Numbered from the stretch's first letter, positions 22,359-34,395 are shown. The stretch: 64,000 nt of DNA from Guillardia theta CCMP2712 (GCF_000315625.1 NW_005434671.1:285033-349032); one strand, 5' to 3'. The notes: generated from the sequence alone by a model not told the origin. Numbers and translations are program-made.

Positions 22359-24613
22359 TTACGGCACTGATACTTCACGATCTCCGAGTTTGCAGAGATG
22401 AATGTAGACGTCTGTTCCATGCCCCTGGTAGGATCGAGTTACTTATCCTGCTCATGGCAAACGCCCAATGAACGCATGCCCAGCTCCTCCTTACCTGCAT
22501 CGACATGACGTGCAGATCTCCTCCAAACGCCCTCGCATGGATTCGGCTCAGCGGCAGGCCGTGAGCAAAACCTGCCATGATCGGCCGGCCGGGTGTCTGC
22601 GGGTGACAGCAGGTGAGAGAAGCAGGGAGAGCGATCTTGCTCTCACATTGAGCTGCTGAAGTTTCTCCAGCGTGTTCCCAGCAGTTGTGAACGTGTAAGT
22701 CCAGAGGCGCTGGAGGCCAACGTGAGAAAAAGGTTTCAACTCGCGGCTCTTCTTACGTCCATCCCTGATCTCGGGATTCCTCCTCCCTTGTCCGAAATTT
22801 TGATGGCGATGTCTTCACTGCCCTCAGCAAAGACGACAGTGATGGGTTCCATCTAAGACAGCCAGCGCTCTCAGCCCCTCCCTCCCCACCCAGCACATGC
22901 CCACCTTCTCCGGCTTGTCGCGAAAGCGCTCGGTTACAGCTCTCATGGAGTTCTACATGGGAGGATGAGAGTCATGGAAGCGGGCGACATATCAGGCAGC
23001 CTCTACCTTGATCAGCTCGAAGAAGATGTAGTGGAGATGCTCGGGAATGTAGCTCAGCTTCAGCCCCAGGTTCCCCTCTAGGATAACCTGCCATGGCGGC
23101 GTCAGTTGGCCGTCTGGAATATTGAGGGTCGGAGACAAACCTCAGGAGATATCCCATAGCTCATCTCGCAGATGGCCCGGGCATCTTCAATAGCGTGCTC
23201 GCAGACGACAGAGGGCTGCGGCAACCGATCACGCGAAGGAGAGCGAGGAGGAGGGAGCTGACACCACGCATTCTTTCTGGATGATACCGATGAAGCCTTC
23301 TTGAGGATGGTGTAACATGATATGCTGAGAGATCTTGACGTCACGAGCGGTTCTCGCGCTCCTCTCGACCGTACCTGACCGATCAAAACTCTCACGCCCA
23401 CTCTTGAAAGATAGAATCTATCCAGGAACTGCCCGAAATCAAAGGGCACTAACAAGAAGCGAGAGACGTCACTCTATACACCACCAAAAGGTTGCAAAGA
23501 TACTTCCGGCATGCATCAAGACGTCCTTCTGCTGCTGCACATCCTTCCTCTCCTTAGCTAGCTCCTGCAAGTTCATGCAAACTTTCAGGAACGAAGGCAT
23601 CTCCATACCCAATCGCTCACCTGCAGCCCTCGAGCGATGTTCGCTTGCACACTGTTATGCTCGGTCTTGATGTCATCGAGCATTTCAGTAAACCTTTCCT
23701 CCAGCTCTGTGGTACTCGGCTTCGGAAACCTGACCAGTCACCAAGTCAGGAGGAGGAAGGGATATACACTGAGCTCACCTGCGGATGCGGAAAAAGCTCC
23801 TCTCGTACAACTTCCGCACTCCTTTTATTGACACCATCTCTCCCAGGCCGAAGGGCAAACGTTTCAGCTCCCTCGCTCGCCTTGCAAGGCGGACAGGCAG
23901 CTCCTCGTGTAGGAACTGGGCAGCAAGGAGAAGTGTACGCTTGCTCTTGTTCGACGATGCACCGAACTGATACATCTCTTTCAGCGTGATTGTTGCAGGA
24001 TGTCTGTAATATTGATCAGAGCAATCAGAGAAGAGCCAGAACAAGAACGAGGGGAGTAGAGTAGGAGGCAGTAGCCGTACATCGTCAAACATTTGCACCA
24101 ATCTCATATCAGCATTCATCGTCATTCAAGTCAGCCAACAGCACGCTTTTTCACTATCATCGTCGTTCAACATTTTCTCTGCAGCATTGCCCTTGGGTTC
24201 TTCTACATCGATGTGTCTCACCTCAGCGAGTAGTACATGATCTCGTGGGTGTCCTCCTCCGATTCCGCTCCGTCGATGCTCATGAGACGAACGTGTCCAG
24301 GCGCCGCCAGTGAGTTGTGAGGCTGCTCAGGAACGCTCTGCCGCCATACATTCGCCTTGCATTGAGATGTCTTGGTTGCCGCTCCCTGCCGCACAGGAGG
24401 AGAGGAGGCACGCCGGTCACTCGAAGAGTTGGAGTAAGCATGGGCCTGCTTGGACGAGGCTGCTCCTAGAGGGAAGTGAAGGTGCAGGTCGAGCTGAGGA
24501 GTGGCTTGGGAGGGAGAAGAGGAGGGGGAGGGGGAGGGCAGGAGGGCAGGAGGCAGGCGAAGCCCCATGGAGCAGCGGCTCAAGGAGCCTTGCCAGCGGC
24601 TCATGGACAGCAT
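22359..24613 (-). CDS. Mitochondrial 2-oxoacid dehydrogenase kinase (PDK/BCKDK family)
   Basis: Phosphorylates and inactivates the E1 subunit of pyruvate (or branched-chain ketoacid) dehydrogenase in the mitochondrial matrix. Thirteen exons (minus): 24222-24613, 23779-24003, 23621-23729, 23504-23564, 23375-23448, 23265-23324, 23141-23215, 23007-23087, 22905-22952, 22757-22852, 22647-22709, 22495-22596, 22359-22424. The first exon is a long Ser/Pro/Ala-rich presequence. The kinase N-terminal helical domain shows FLHEELPVRLARRARELKRL and FLDRFYLSRVGVRVLIGQ. The GHKL ATP site shows the N-box ELIKNSMRAV, the G1 box DKGGGIP, and GLPLSRIHARAFGGDLHVMS. It ends shortly after GHGTDVYIHL. RARELKRLPFGL is closer to plant-type PDK than to BCKDK, but the substrate cannot be decided from sequence alone. 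Converges on the thioredoxin-fold gene (132 bp). Confidence 0.93.
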
Positions 24614-24769
24614 GGGGGACGTAATGACCTCTGGGGGTGGGTCGTAACATAGAAGAAATCAGGGGTACTTGCCGAGGGGTAGGAATTATAAGGAAATTTA
24701 AGGAACCGTCTAAAAATAGAAGGAACCATAAGGAACTTCAAGGAACCTGTAAGAACCGAAACTTGTTAC

Positions 24770-27279
24770 ATGTTGGCGATGCGGAAGGGAGGAGCTATGA
24801 CGTCCTCCTCTTCCTCCTCGCCCTCTTCCTCCCTCTCCTCCCTCCTGCCCTTCGTTTGCCTCGGATATGCCGTCGCATTCGCTCCCTCCCTCCCCGGGGT
24901 ATCCAGGATGCGCCTGCCAGCGTCCGCCCCCCGTCCTTCTGCCGGCCTCCGACCCCGCACAGTCTCATCTCCTTGCAGCAGGTTGCTGTCCCTCCGGGCG
25001 TCGCTTTCCGATGGCACGTGGGCCAGGTGCGAGCGCGTCAAGGTGGACGGCAACGTCGCTGCCTACACGGAGGAACTCGAGGGAGCTGAAGTGGGGGTTA
25101 TCCAACTGGACAAAGCCCTCACCCCTGCACAGCCCTACTACGAGGTTGAGATCGTGGAGCCAGGAACACAATCTTGGATCGGCGTCGGCCTGGCCGACAG
25201 TTCCTACTCTCTGGACAAGCAGCCGGGATGGGATGTGAACTCTGTGGGGTACCATGCCGACGATGGGTCTTACTACCGCTGCCCCGTCCCCGATGAGATG
25301 AGCAAGAGGTGAGTTTTGGTTAGCTCCGATGTCTCTCCTCCTCTTACTGGGAGGCCTCAGTGGACGACCAAGCCCGATGCCTCTCGTCGGGGCTCCTTTC
25401 CCTTGCTCCAAGGGAGATAAGATGGGCATCGGCCTTGAGTTCGACGACCGTGGAACCGCTCCCAGTGGCTTCCCCAGACGCGTCTTCTTCACCAAGAACG
25501 GGCTGGTGAAACAAAGCAGAACATGATTCATTCTTCCTTCTTTGCTTGATTGTTTTCCCCTCTTTCTTGTCATCGGGAAATCTCTACTCCGTCTCCTTCT
25601 TTCTCCTCTTCGTCCTCTTTCGTTTTTTCCTCGGATGCTGCTCGTAGCATTTCCTTCTTCCGCTCGCTAACATAGACGGCAGTACCTCGGGAGTGTGATC
25701 TTGGAGAAGCAGTTCCACTACTCCCTGTACCCGACTGTTGGCTTCAACTCTCCCGGCGCAAAGGTCTCCGTCAACCTCAAGGCTGACTACCCCAGGTGAG
25801 GAGGAGAAGAAGAAACCTGTTCTCCCAGCGCTCTTGTCCTGATTGTGTCCTGCAGCGTCCAGCTCATGCACGCTGCTCAGTTCTTCGGAACAAACGAGTA
25901 CGCCATCGACATCACTTCCGACGCCATCGCCAAGGGCGCCGATGTCAACGTCAAGGACGCAGCTGGCAGGACGCCTCTGGTCTGCCTGCCTCTGCAAGTT
26001 GCTCGGAAAGGTGCTCACACTTTACTCGCAGCACATGGCCTCGGCCTACGGAGCCACCCCCATCGCTTCCCTCCTGCTGGAGAAGGGAGCTGATCCAGAT
26101 GTGCAAGACAACATGGGCTTGACTGCCCTCCACATGTCTGCTGGCTACGTCAGGCCTACCACAACTAAGCTTCTGATCGAGAACGGAGCTGTAAGAGCCT
26201 TGCTCCTCTCCTTCTCTGCCCTCTCGTTGCTCTTGTCCCTCCTCCTCCTCCTCCTCCTCCTCCTGGTCTGATACCCGTAACAAGGACCCTGAGCTCCGCA
26301 CTCAACGCAACGAGAGGGCGCTTGACTTGATCCGAAACTTGAGGAACATCACTCAGGTGAATAGAAACTCTTTCATTATTCATTCGTCCCCTCTTCTTGC
26401 TCCTTCCTCCTGTCCTCCTACCTCAGCTGCTACGGCGCATCATCCTTCGTTTCCTCCTCGTTCCTGTCTGCTCTTTGACAAGCGGTGATCAAGGCAACCT
26501 CCATGGGAGGACTCGTCAAGGATAAGCGTTATCCCCTCATGACTGGTACGTGCGCCTTGCTTGGATTGCCCCCCGGCCCCCCGCTCCCCCCCATCCTTCC
26601 TCGAGCCTCCCCAACTCAACCTTGATTTATCCACCTCATGATTCTCCGTCCTCCGACACTCTCCCCCGCCCTTCCTCGCCATCTCTATCTCCCTCCCTCC
26701 TGCCGATGTTTCGTCAACGGGTCCACAGATTCTGTCGTGATCTTTCCCTTCTCTTTTACCCTCAACCCTCACTCCTCCTCACTCCTCACTCCTCACTCCT
26801 CCTCCTCCTCACTCCTCCTCACTCCTGCATATACATCTGAATCTTCTTGACGTGCAGAGGTCATGGAGCTTCTCCTCGGAGTCACTGAGGACCCCAACGA
26901 GTGGGTTGTCCCTGCTCCTCCCAAGCTCTCCCAGGAGCAGGAGAAGGCGATCGCTGACGCCACTGAGAAGGTTCCATCGCACATGTCATGGCTCGCCGAA
27001 GTTGACGATGAGCAGGCCAAGACCATCATGGAGGAGATGAAGAAGGATCCTGAAAAGATGAAGGAGCTCGAGAAGGTGAGGAGGAGCAAGGGTTGGGCTC
27101 GGTGATGACCATGGAGCAAGGCCATGGAGCTCATGAAGGATAAGGACTTCCAGGAGAAAGTGCAGAAGGTGAAGGATGGAGGAGAGGAGCATGGCAGTGA
27201 GTTAATGCGCCTGCTGCAGTACGCCAAGGACCCGGAGGGCATGAAGAAACTCATCGAGGAGTTCAAGGACAAGGTTTGA
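24770..27279 (+). CDS. Plastid-targeted SPRY-ankyrin protein with helical C-terminus
   Basis: Exons 24770-25308, 25361-25505, 25683-25795, 25856-25979, 26032-26190, 26285-26356, 26494-26545, 26858-27075 and 27121-27279 give 526 residues. The N-terminus has a hydrophobic signal peptide followed at about F37 by AVA/FAPSLPG, a textbook complex-plastid motif, then an Arg/Pro/Ser-rich transit region. Residues about 85-265 form a B30.2/SPRY domain (YYEVEIVEPG, WIGVGLADSS, GIGLEFDDR, RVFFTKNGL, LYPTVGFNSPG). Residues about 268-360 contain ankyrin repeats (AIAKGADVNVKDAAGRTPL, LLEKGADPDVQDNMGLTALHM). The last 150 residues are charged helices with Asp-Pro turns (MEEMKKDPEKMKELEK, LQYAKDPEGMKKLIEEFK), resembling STI1/Hop-like DP repeats. 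Likely a plastid-stroma adaptor or chaperone; partner unknown. It is divergent from the kinase gene by 156 bp. Confidence 0.88.
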
Positions 27280-27601
27280 AAGGATCAGACGCCCATGTCT
27301 CGTAATGTACAAGTGTGAAGTGATGGAGCAACAACGAAAGATTTTTAAATTTCTCGCAGCTTGAGATGTACCCTACGAGTCTGCACAATCCCTCTGTTGC
27401 GTTACACCTGTAACGGCAACTTCCTCCTCCTCGCTCCCCTCCCACCCCCTGCCCAGTGACTAGCATCTGTCGCTGCCTCCCCTGCGGCTTCTCCTTCAAC
27501 CCGACTCACCCACAAGTTCTCCTATCGCCCTAACTTCACGCTTGCACTATCTTGCTATTCTGTGCAATAATTTACATCATGCCCCTGCACGACCCCGTTG
27601 C
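27280..27601. other. Intergenic region between convergent genes
   Basis: 322 bp between the stops of the SPRY-ankyrin gene and the collagen-like gene. No coding or RNA signal is seen; it should contain both 3' ends. Confidence 0.5.
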
Positions 27602-29066
27602 CTATCCAGGCATTCCATCCACCCCTGGAGGTCCTCGAGGACCTGTACAAGAAAGTGACTTAGCAGGGGGATAGCGACAGAATGGGACGGAAGCAGGGGC
27701 AGGACAGGGGCAGGGTGGGGAGCAGGGCAGGAAAGAGGCAGGGAAAGGAGCAGGACAGGGGCAGGACAGGGGCAGGGGCAGGGTCTCGAAGGGGGTGATG
27801 AAGGTACCCGGAGGTCCAGGAATGCCCGGCGGGCCAGGAGGACCGTCCTCCCCATCTCTGCCTGGCGTTCCGCTCTTCCCTGGTTGACCCTTCGGACCCA
27901 CAGGGCCCTCCGTGTCTTCCTTCGTCTCGAGCTTGTTGAGGAGATCTTCTTGGGAGGTTCGGCGAATTGTGTCCATCTTCTCCTTGGAGTCTTCAACCAT
28001 GCGCTTCAGCTCGCTCAGCTCCTCCTTCTGCTCCTTGATCTTCTCCTTGTTGTCATGCAAGATCTTCAACAGAAGTTTCATGTGCTTCGAGTTCCACTTC
28101 ATCATCTTCATCACTGCCTTCTGAAACCCTACGTCCTGCCCCCTATGAGCTACTTCGCTGTGGATGCTGAAAAGGGCCTTGGGGAGAGACGGCGAGGAAC
28201 TGCCCCCTGCTCCAGCTTGAGCAGCAGTGCCCGTACCACTCATGCTCAATCTCTGCAGCTTTGCTTGTGCCGGAGCCGAGTTGGAGGCGTAACTCGTGTC
28301 AAGTCTGTGCCTGATGTTGCTGAGAGCGTTCAACACCTGTTTCAACCTCTCAGCAACAAGATAAGGAATGCTGCTCTAGCAGACATGTTGAGTCGCAAGG
28401 ACGTGAAGACTCAATGAGCTTGTGGAGGATACAATCTACAAGGGGCAGGACTCACCTCCTTTTCTCGCTTCGACCTACTGCTCTGCTGCTGCCAGAGGCC
28501 CTGAACCGTTGAGCTCTGCCACTTGGTCGACTCCGAGATCGGGTTCAAGGTAGATACTCTTGGGCGAGCGTGAATGTCCAGCATCTGATTCCTCGACGCC
28601 CTTCTTGTCCTGCAACCAGATAAGAGGGGGCTCAGCGTCGAGTTCACGCTTACTTCTCGATATTCCAGAGCTCGTTCTGCTCTCCCATCAGCTCTGGGGA
28701 TCAGAGTCAACAGACCAGAAGGGAATGAGAATGCGGAGCTCCAAGATTTCAGCCTACCTGATGGCTCCCTGCTCGCGTGAAAGAAAACAGCCCCGATGAT
28801 GATGCTGCAGAACCGCAAGTCAGAACAGCTCGGTTATCCCTCACAACCGACGATCACCTCAAAACAAACACGAGGAAGACCCCGGTATGAAGGGCGACTG
28901 CTCCAGCTTGGTGGGCCTGGTATTCATCATGAATCAGAACCCCCCACTTGAATGTCGACAAGCATTGATGGTGTGTAACATTCAAATTGCCCAAACTTTT
29001 GCCTCCTGTTGTAACCCTTTGGACTTCACTACAGTTCACTCTCCTGTACCATCTTCTCCATACCAA
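27602..29066 (-). CDS. Membrane-anchored collagen-like protein
   Basis: Exons (minus): 28858-29066, 28758-28804, 28654-28693, 28456-28609, 27808-28375 and 27602-27642; phases agree at every junction. A membrane helix is assembled from exons 1 and 2 (GVFLVFVL + SIIIGAVFFHA), after about 55 mostly polar residues. A Ser/Gln/Arg-rich region follows, then a coiled coil of about 60 residues (KEKIKEQKEELSELKRMVED). The C-terminus is a short collagen triple-helix segment of about 15 Gly-X-Y triplets (EGPVGPKGQPGKSGTPGRDG and on), ending GPPGVDGMPG. The layout of type II membrane helix, coiled coil and collagen resembles animal transmembrane collagens and predicts a trimer displayed at the cell surface. 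The start codon in exon 1 is uncertain. The last intron (27643-27807) is a G-rich minisatellite. Confidence 0.75.
27660..27790. repeat. G-rich intronic minisatellite (GGGGCAGGACA-like)
   Basis: Within the last intron of the collagen-like gene the top strand repeats ggggcaggacaggggcag-type units with many runs of three or more G. The transcribed RNA carries the C-rich complement. Such DNA can form G-quadruplexes. Confidence 0.7.
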
Positions 29067-30692
29067 CAGTAGACTATCAAAAATTCATGATGTCCACTTT
29101 CACTTCCTTTTCCTTTCATTGCCTCTGCTCCCGGGAGCACCCACTCCTCTTCACTCAAAACCTTAATACCCTCTCCATTCCGCGGCCAAGTTTCGAAGTG
29201 CTGAATTGGCAACAGAGAAATCTTCACATCACCCCTGCTCATGATAGTTTTCCCTCCTACATCACTTCGTTTGCTGACCCTCCGCCCTCCCTCCTCTTAT
29301 CTCCTCCCCCCCCTTCCGCTTCTCAACACTCACCATCGTCGTCGCACCCCTTCGTTGGACCTGCACCCCCACCCCTTTTAGTACAGCATTTGTTTGGACA
29401 AACCCACCCGTCCACTTACCTCGTACAGATAAGCTTCACTCAACTTCACGCGGCGGGCCGGGCCCGCCGGGCCCCCGGCGCCGTGGTAGTGACCTACACT
29501 GTGACACTTTCTTCCCATCATCACCAGCACTGATGGACTCTTGCAGGATGATGCGTTGCGCTTCCTGTGGTGGCTGGCGGATCGCTCCGAGCCGGCGAAC
29601 AAGCCTGAACTCGGAAGGGAACGGCAGCCGCTGGACTCGGGCCCGGTACTCCGGGGCCGATGGCCGGCCCGGAGTCTGAGTCGGCCGCCCGGTTCACTGA
29701 CTTGAATTGATCGGATGCCGCAGTGCTGTACTCCCGCCCGGCCCCCGGACCGTGACACGGCGGGCTGTGGACTCAGCGACACTACTGGTAGCCGGGGAAG
29801 GGCTACCAATGATGCTCTTCCAGAAAAGGCAAGTGCGGGTCAACGCGACTTTTCTAAAATATGTTTTCTGCTCATGGGATAAAAAGTTTCGAAATTTTAT
29901 CACATATTGAAATATTACAGTTTAATTTGCACACATGCAGCCCTGTTGACTGCTTATATTCAGGTTGCGCCTACAACAGTCATTTGAGCGACCCTCGTCG
30001 AAAAAAATGTTTTTTTGAGCAATGGGTGGGGTTCTATGTGTACATGGGATCTGGTACTCTTTGTAGTACCTTAAATTATATATCTATAATTTTCAAATTA
30101 CATATTTGGTACTGAGAAAACTGTGCCATAGCAGTGAACCAATTACCCTACCCCTCGATAACATTTTCCCGCCTTCCGCTGTGGACCACCCTCCCCCATC
30201 GGTCCAATATACCACCATACGCATTGAGTACCCCTACCCTCAGTTTCCCTATCAATATGCACAAAATGTCACCAGATGTTACCAACCCTACCCTTGATTT
30301 GTAGCACAATTCTTCGACCACCACCCCGGCTCTGACCATGTTCTACCCCCACCCTATCTTCATGCGGATCGCCATGAAGCCTCTTTTCCCGCTTCCTCTT
30401 TGTGTTGGCCCCTCAGCAGCCTGCCTCTCCCCTCTGACGCTCCTTCCTGACCTCTCCACATACCTCCATTCTTGTTCTCCTTCTTGTTGACCTGATCCGC
30501 ATGCTCTGTTGTTAGCTAGATCGTCTTCCCCTTGCCTGCTGTGGGTAGGTGCGATTGTGCTCTTCCACTGTACCGAAACCCAGCATGGTCCACCATAGTG
30601 CTAACGAACTGCTTCGATATCGAGGCTAAATCGTCTTGTTCTGAAGCTGACTTGCTCCATGCTTTGCTCGCAGAAGTCCCTGGGCACGACGA
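29067..30692. other. Intergenic region with GC-rich and CCCTACCC-rich parts
   Basis: No gene is supported. 29270-29380 is CT-rich; 29445-29780 is very GC-rich (GGGCCCGCCGGGCCCCCGGC at about 29459); 29840-30110 is AT-rich; 30140-30360 is rich in CCCTACCC-like words, as at 7.7-9.1 kb. The DP gene promoter should lie in the last few hundred bases. Short open frames here show no phase-consistent splicing. Confidence 0.55.
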
Positions 30693-32458
30693 ATGTCCGG
30701 GAGCAGGTCGCACTTCGACGAGCTCCATGACGACGCCTTGGGCCCATCCTCGGCTGCGGAAGAGTTTCAAGATGTGTTTCAGGTAAGCCATGCCTTGAAT
30801 TCTTGGCTGGACTCAGTCGTCTTTGTCTTTAGGAACTTGGACTCGACCCATACGTGACCACGTTGGGGCTGACTCAGGAGAACCCTACAATGAGGCAGCT
30901 TGCAAATGCCACTCAAGGTTCTTCCTCCCCTGCATGAGACATGTTCGAATGTAATGTGTCGATCTTAGCGAATGCAGTGTCGGGCCTAATTGAACTGGCA
31001 AAACTGCCCAGAGACGATCAGGACAATGATTTGGGATCGCCGAGCAAACGATACCGCATGGACCCGTCCGATGATAACAAGGCGACACCCGTTCGTCAGC
31101 GAGTGAATATCGATGGTTCGACCTGGGGGGATAAGAGTCCGAGCACGTTGGATTCTCCATGTGCTAGGCGGGATATTTCTCATCGGTGCTCCGGACTTTT
31201 CTCAACGTGCGCGAATGGCGTGTCATTGTGGTTTCTCACTCACTGACACGATGTTCAGGCCAACAACAAGCCCCGTAAAAAACGAGGAACCCAGTGTGAC
31301 AAACTCAAGATCGAAAAGAACAGTAACCGCAAGGTGTAGTGTCTCAGTGTCTCTGAACTTGCTGTGACTGCGTTTTATCAGCTGTGCAAAGCACAACGGC
31401 AGTCAGAATCATGTTGCAGAGGTTCCTAGGACGCCGGATCAGAGCAGAAATTATCCGGCAGAAGAATCGTCTTCCAATTTCTTGAATCGCCTGAATATTC
31501 CTGAAAACTCTGTATCGGATAGAGAAAGGAAGAACCAGGGCCTGCGTCACTTTAGTGCAAGGGTTTGCCGTTCCGTCGAGGTAGAGTTATTTTTTTATTT
31601 TCGTGTTTTTGGGGATGACACAAGTTTTCCTTTTCAGGCTAAAGTCTCGACCACATACAATGATGTTGCTGAAGAGCTCGTGAACGAGTTCAAAGAGAGC
31701 AACTGCGCAGATTATGGCGATGATAAGAACATCCGAAGGCGTGCATATGATGCGTTGAACGTCCTGACGGCCATGGGGATCATATCGAAAGATAAGAGAG
31801 ACATCAAGTGGAAAGGTTTCCCTCCGATGAAGTCAGAGAATGGTTCCAACTCGAATCCGGCCCTGTCCAAAGAGAGGAGTCGACTGCTGCAGGAGATCGA
31901 AAACAAGAAGAAGGAAGTTGAGGACAAGAATACGCTTGTTCGTGACCTTGCTACTCAATTTGTTAGCTTGAAACGTCTGCTGTCGAGAAATGAGCTTACT
32001 GAACATGAGCCGTGCCACCAGAAGAAGATCTACTTGCCATTTGTGATAGGTGCGCTTGTATTCTGTTCGAATGTGCCGTAATCCTGTTCGCAGTTAATAC
32101 GGATATGGATAACTCGGTCGTGTGTGAAATTTCTCAGGATGAGAAGTTCGCTGAGATTAATTGTACGAAACCATTCAAGCTTTACGATGACAGGGGCACG
32201 CTATCGAAGATGCAACTCCACTTATGCTCGGAGAGTGAACTGAACCAGATTTTGCCAAATCCTGGTCTTGTTCCATTTGTACAGACGATGCAGAACAAAA
32301 CAAACTGTGGGGTCGAAAATCTAGCACAAAACAAGACATGTATTGCTCGGGAAGATGACTTCAAGACCAGCGGGTGTGAGAAGATGAGTGACGACGATGT
32401 TGATGGGGTTCACGATGATCTTGACGACGATGTGGATGCTGAAGAAGATGATTCATGA
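30693..32458 (+). CDS. DP-type transcription factor (E2F dimerization partner)
   Basis: Partner of E2F in activating S-phase genes; nuclear. Exons 30693-30782, 30833-30917, 30969-31102, 31259-31333, 31392-31580, 31638-32049 and 32094-32458 give 449 residues. The winged-helix DNA-binding domain is unmistakable: NQGLRHFSARVC, YNDVAEELVNEF, then KNIRRRAYDALNVLTAMGII (the RRRxYD DNA-contact motif of DP proteins) and KDKRDIKWKGFP. A leucine/heptad dimerization helix follows (RLLQEIENKKKEVEDKNTL), then the DP-specific LPFVIVNTDMDNS and a beta-rich marked-box-like region. A Lys/Arg patch (KPRKKRG) at about residue 107 is a likely nuclear signal. The C-terminus is Asp/Glu-rich, as in animal and plant DP. 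Upstream splice choices (especially the donor at 31102) are less certain than the core. Confidence 0.92.
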
Positions 32459-32667
32459 TTTTGTCATGGGAGTTGCGTGTAGATTGGAAGGATGTGCCCT
32501 TGCCATCTCTCGTGCGTGGTTAACTATTGTTTGTCGTTGTGGGTTGTGTCTCTTGATTCCTTGTACTTGGGTTGATGGGGATGTCGATATTGTATACTAC
32601 TTATGCTTGATGAAGTCTATTAAAAATCCTTTGATCTAACTTTTGTCCGCACCCTTCCTGTTGGACC

Positions 32668-34260
32668 TCACAAGCCCTTGTTCTTGAATATCTTGGTGAA
32701 CCTGTTGACCCGGTAGGGGGCAAGGAGGTCGAGGTCCAGACCCTCGGCGATCTCCAACGCAGCAGCGGCTCCTGCCAGCGGGGCGAGGGTGATGCCGCTG
32801 AAAGCTGATGAGGAAGCGACAAAGGAAGAGAACACATGTACCTGTGCATGACCGCGATGTAGAGCCCCGGCGATCGCGTCGAGCAACTTTGACACCATGT
32901 GAGCTACAGACAAAGATCGCCCGAGCTGAACCACCTGCTGGAGCAGAACCCGATCACGGGGAGGCCATCTTCAGGAAATGGCCTGTAACCTGGACACGCC
33001 GTCATCGAGGCAGGGGAGGCGCCAGTGTAGAGGGGAAAGCACCGCAAGTCACTCGGCTCAGCTTCGCTTCCTCGATGACCGGCAAGATGCTCTTGGCTGC
33101 CCCTAGAGCCCGATGACCAAACGTTGAGAGCTCGGCAAGCTCTTCATCCTCCTGCTCTTCAGAGTGGGAGGCTGGCGGCATGTTGGATCTGAAGCCCTCA
33201 TGCGCATATCGATCTACTGCATACGCTACGCTGGAAGCCCCGCCCGCCTCCTTGCTCTCACCTCCAAAGGCTCGTCAGCTGCAAGAGCACACACGTCATC
33301 CATTACCGATCACCAAAGAACCGTTTTCACGCTGGAGGATGTGGCAGTTTGGGGAGACAATCACTCTCTTCACCACGTCCTTGACGGGTTCGGTGTGAGC
33401 GAGGAAACCTGGCTTGTGCAGCAGGGGCACTTTGAATCCTGCCGACTTCGCCAGCTGCTCTACTCCCGTACCATTGCTCAGCACAACCACGTCGGCCGTG
33501 ATCGTCTGCGGACCATCCCAACCCTGCGACCCGTGCAGGACGTACGTCACTCCCCGCACGTCTCCCTCGATGTCCCAGGGGAAGCCCGTCACGGTAGCTC
33601 CGTACACGAGCCGCACTTGCCTCGCCTCTGCTCTCCTCAGCATCTCATTGATCACCTTGTGCGGCTCCGTGATCCCCTCCGACGGGAAATAGGAGCATCC
33701 CGACTTTGTCCCCGACGTCCCTCCGAGCGTTTCGCATGCGATCCCAGGCTGGAGGTCAGGGACTTGCGACCATTCGACCTTGTGGCAGGGATACTCGTCG
33801 ACCTCCTGCTTCGGGTTCTCGTTGAGGAGGAGGCTGCCGCACCAGTTCACATAGCCAGGGAACATGAGGTTCCAGAGGTCCATGGCAAGCATGTTGAACC
33901 TCTGGTAATGCTTCGGCTTCTTGGAGTTGGCGTTGATCCATGCCCATGAGAGCGCCGTTGCCTGCGTCCCTGCCGCCATCTCCTTCTCCAGCACCGTGAC
34001 CTCGCAGCCTCGTCTCGCAAGCTCGTTCGCGATCGCCAGCCCCACGATGCCTGCGCCGACGATGACGACATGCCCTAGCGCAATGACATCAGCTGCTGCT
34101 GCGAGCAAGACAGGCAGCCACTCACTTGGCTTCGATCTCCTGGGGGACGGAACTGTGCAGCTCGCCTGCAACCCTGGATACAGCTCTGCTTGCCCTGACA
34201 CTGCCAGAAAACGCAACGTAAGTGGGTCGTAATGGCAGATGGGAAGGCATGAGGGAAGGG

Positions 34261-34294
<34 letters not shown>

Positions 34295-34395
34295 TTCTGA
34301 CCTTGTTCACGCCATCGTCTGAGTAGCACCGCTATCAAGGCTCCTCCTCCTGCCGCGGCGGCGGCGGCAACAGCCCATTGCGGCAACGAGCGCAT
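32668..34395 (-). CDS. FAD-dependent amino-acid oxidase-like enzyme (DAO family)
   Basis: Oxidises an amine or amino acid with FAD; exact substrate unknown. Exons (minus): 34302-34395, 34126-34200, 33307-34074, 33043-33270, 32935-32989, 32842-32886 and 32668-32797, giving 464 residues with consistent phases. The N-terminus has an Ala/Gly-rich hydrophobic segment (QWAVAAAAAAGGGALIAVLL), so the protein is probably membrane-anchored. The FAD dinucleotide motif is HVVIVGAGIVGLAIANELAR with the acidic residue at VTVLEKE. Later DAO signatures: VVVLSNGTG, RPFPEDGLPVIGF, and GLYIAVMHSGITLAPLAG near the C-terminus. The intron at 33271-33306 is only 36 nt and is the least certain junction; without it the frame meets a stop. 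It shares a 56-bp divergent start region with the FAD monooxygenase. Confidence 0.85.
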
